DNA of 6,912 bases from Acidobacteria bacterium UBA6911 (lineage in GTDB: Bacteria; Acidobacteriota; UBA6911), in NCBI GenBank assembly GCA_002451015.1, contig DKBB01000119.1, positions 1 through 6,912 of the forward strand. Direction: 5' to 3'. Shown here in pieces: positions 6,800 through 6,912 of the stretch. Positions within the stretch are counted from its first letter, which is position 1. The number at the start of each line of letters is the position of its first letter. The translations under genes and the position numbers were made by a program. Below the pieces are notes generated by a model, which was given only the letters and a program-made list of their open reading frames with translations, made no database searches and was not told the origin of the DNA.

Positions 6800-6833
6800 A
6801 TCGGATGCAATTTGCTTGCGAACATGATCCGAT
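6800..6833. promoter_or_regulatory. Dyad ATCGGAT-N20-ATCCGAT upstream of the edge gene
   Basis: Two seven-base arms form a perfect inverted repeat spaced by 20 bases, 67 bases before the possible start codon at 6901. The inner sequence GCAATTTGC is itself nearly symmetric. It could be a regulator binding site for a divergent gene pair. The arms are short and such repeats arise by chance at this scale. Confidence 0.2.
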
Positions 6834-6900
6834 TATGGAATCGTAGCCGGAGAGCGTTCAGGGAGTGCGTCAACGTCAATTCATATATGGAGCGTCCGAC

Positions 6901-6912
6901 ATGAAAGCATCG
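6901..6912 (+). CDS. Possible start of a divergent gene, cut by the window edge
   Basis: ATG followed by AAA GCA TCG (M-K-A-S), with GGAG at 6889-6892 and an eight-base spacing, a good ribosome binding site geometry. Only four codons are visible, so nothing can be said about the product. If real, it is divergent from the hydrolase, and the 415-base gap would be a shared control region. Confidence 0.35.

Larger units (their letters stand above)
6486..6900. other. Gene-free gap between the hydrolase and the right edge
   Basis: About 415 bases without a supported gene. A plus-strand open frame covers part of it but is the antisense continuation of the hydrolase frame and has no ribosome binding site. 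The gap looks richer in A and T than the flanking genes between about 6575 and 6680. It contains a stem-loop (6519-6544) and a dyad (6800-6833), listed separately. I would expect it to hold two divergent promoters, one for the hydrolase and one for the gene starting at 6901, but no convincing paired -35/-10 boxes are visible. No tRNA or repeat was found. Confidence 0.45.

Noticed and set aside
6123..6827. A 234-codon open frame on the plus strand reaching into the right gap
   Set aside because: Its first half is antisense to the hydrolase, it shows no domain, and its start lies inside the hydrolase with no ribosome binding site.

Overview
The window reads as part of the chromosome of a strict or facultative anaerobe of moderate GC. 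The main evidence is a glycyl radical enzyme (GRE) with its radical-SAM activase, because GRE radicals are destroyed by oxygen. The protein styles (Tat-exported flavodoxin-like protein, OsmC-associated type hydrolase, GRE with a neighbouring cupin) resemble those I associate with Desulfobacterota, but that is a recollection of resemblance and was not searched. All seven clearly supported genes lie on the minus strand, so transcription runs from right to left.

Layout in transcription order. A 415-base gap at the right end (6486-6900) separates the minus-strand genes from a possible plus-strand gene whose start codon sits at the very edge (6901). An alpha/beta hydrolase follows (5694-6473), then a short NYN/PIN-type nuclease related to YacP/Rae1 (5272-5649). 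A 105-base spacer carries a 27-bp imperfect palindrome over a possible -10 box. It precedes a compact gene set: a cupin (4705-5166), a GRE activase (3739-4674) and a PFL-like GRE (1274-3718). The genes in that set are 30 and 17 bases apart, so they are very likely one operon. A small protein of unknown family follows 73 bases downstream (829-1200). After a 378-base gap without a gene, a Tat-signal flavodoxin-like gene (1-450) runs off the left edge.

How they work together: the activase would use SAM and reduced iron-sulfur clusters to put a radical on Gly791 of the GRE. The GRE would then use Cys455 to attack an unknown substrate. The main point of interest is the GRE active-site loop. It reads C-x3-C-x3-C around Cys455, with Tyr457 where the diol-dehydratase-like, C-N and C-S lyase members of the superfamily carry a catalytic Glu. 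The enzyme therefore fits none of the well-known classes that I can recall, and its substrate cannot be read from the sequence. The cupin and possibly the small downstream protein are the natural candidates for accessory partners. The hydrolase, nuclease and flavodoxin-like protein look like independent neighbours.
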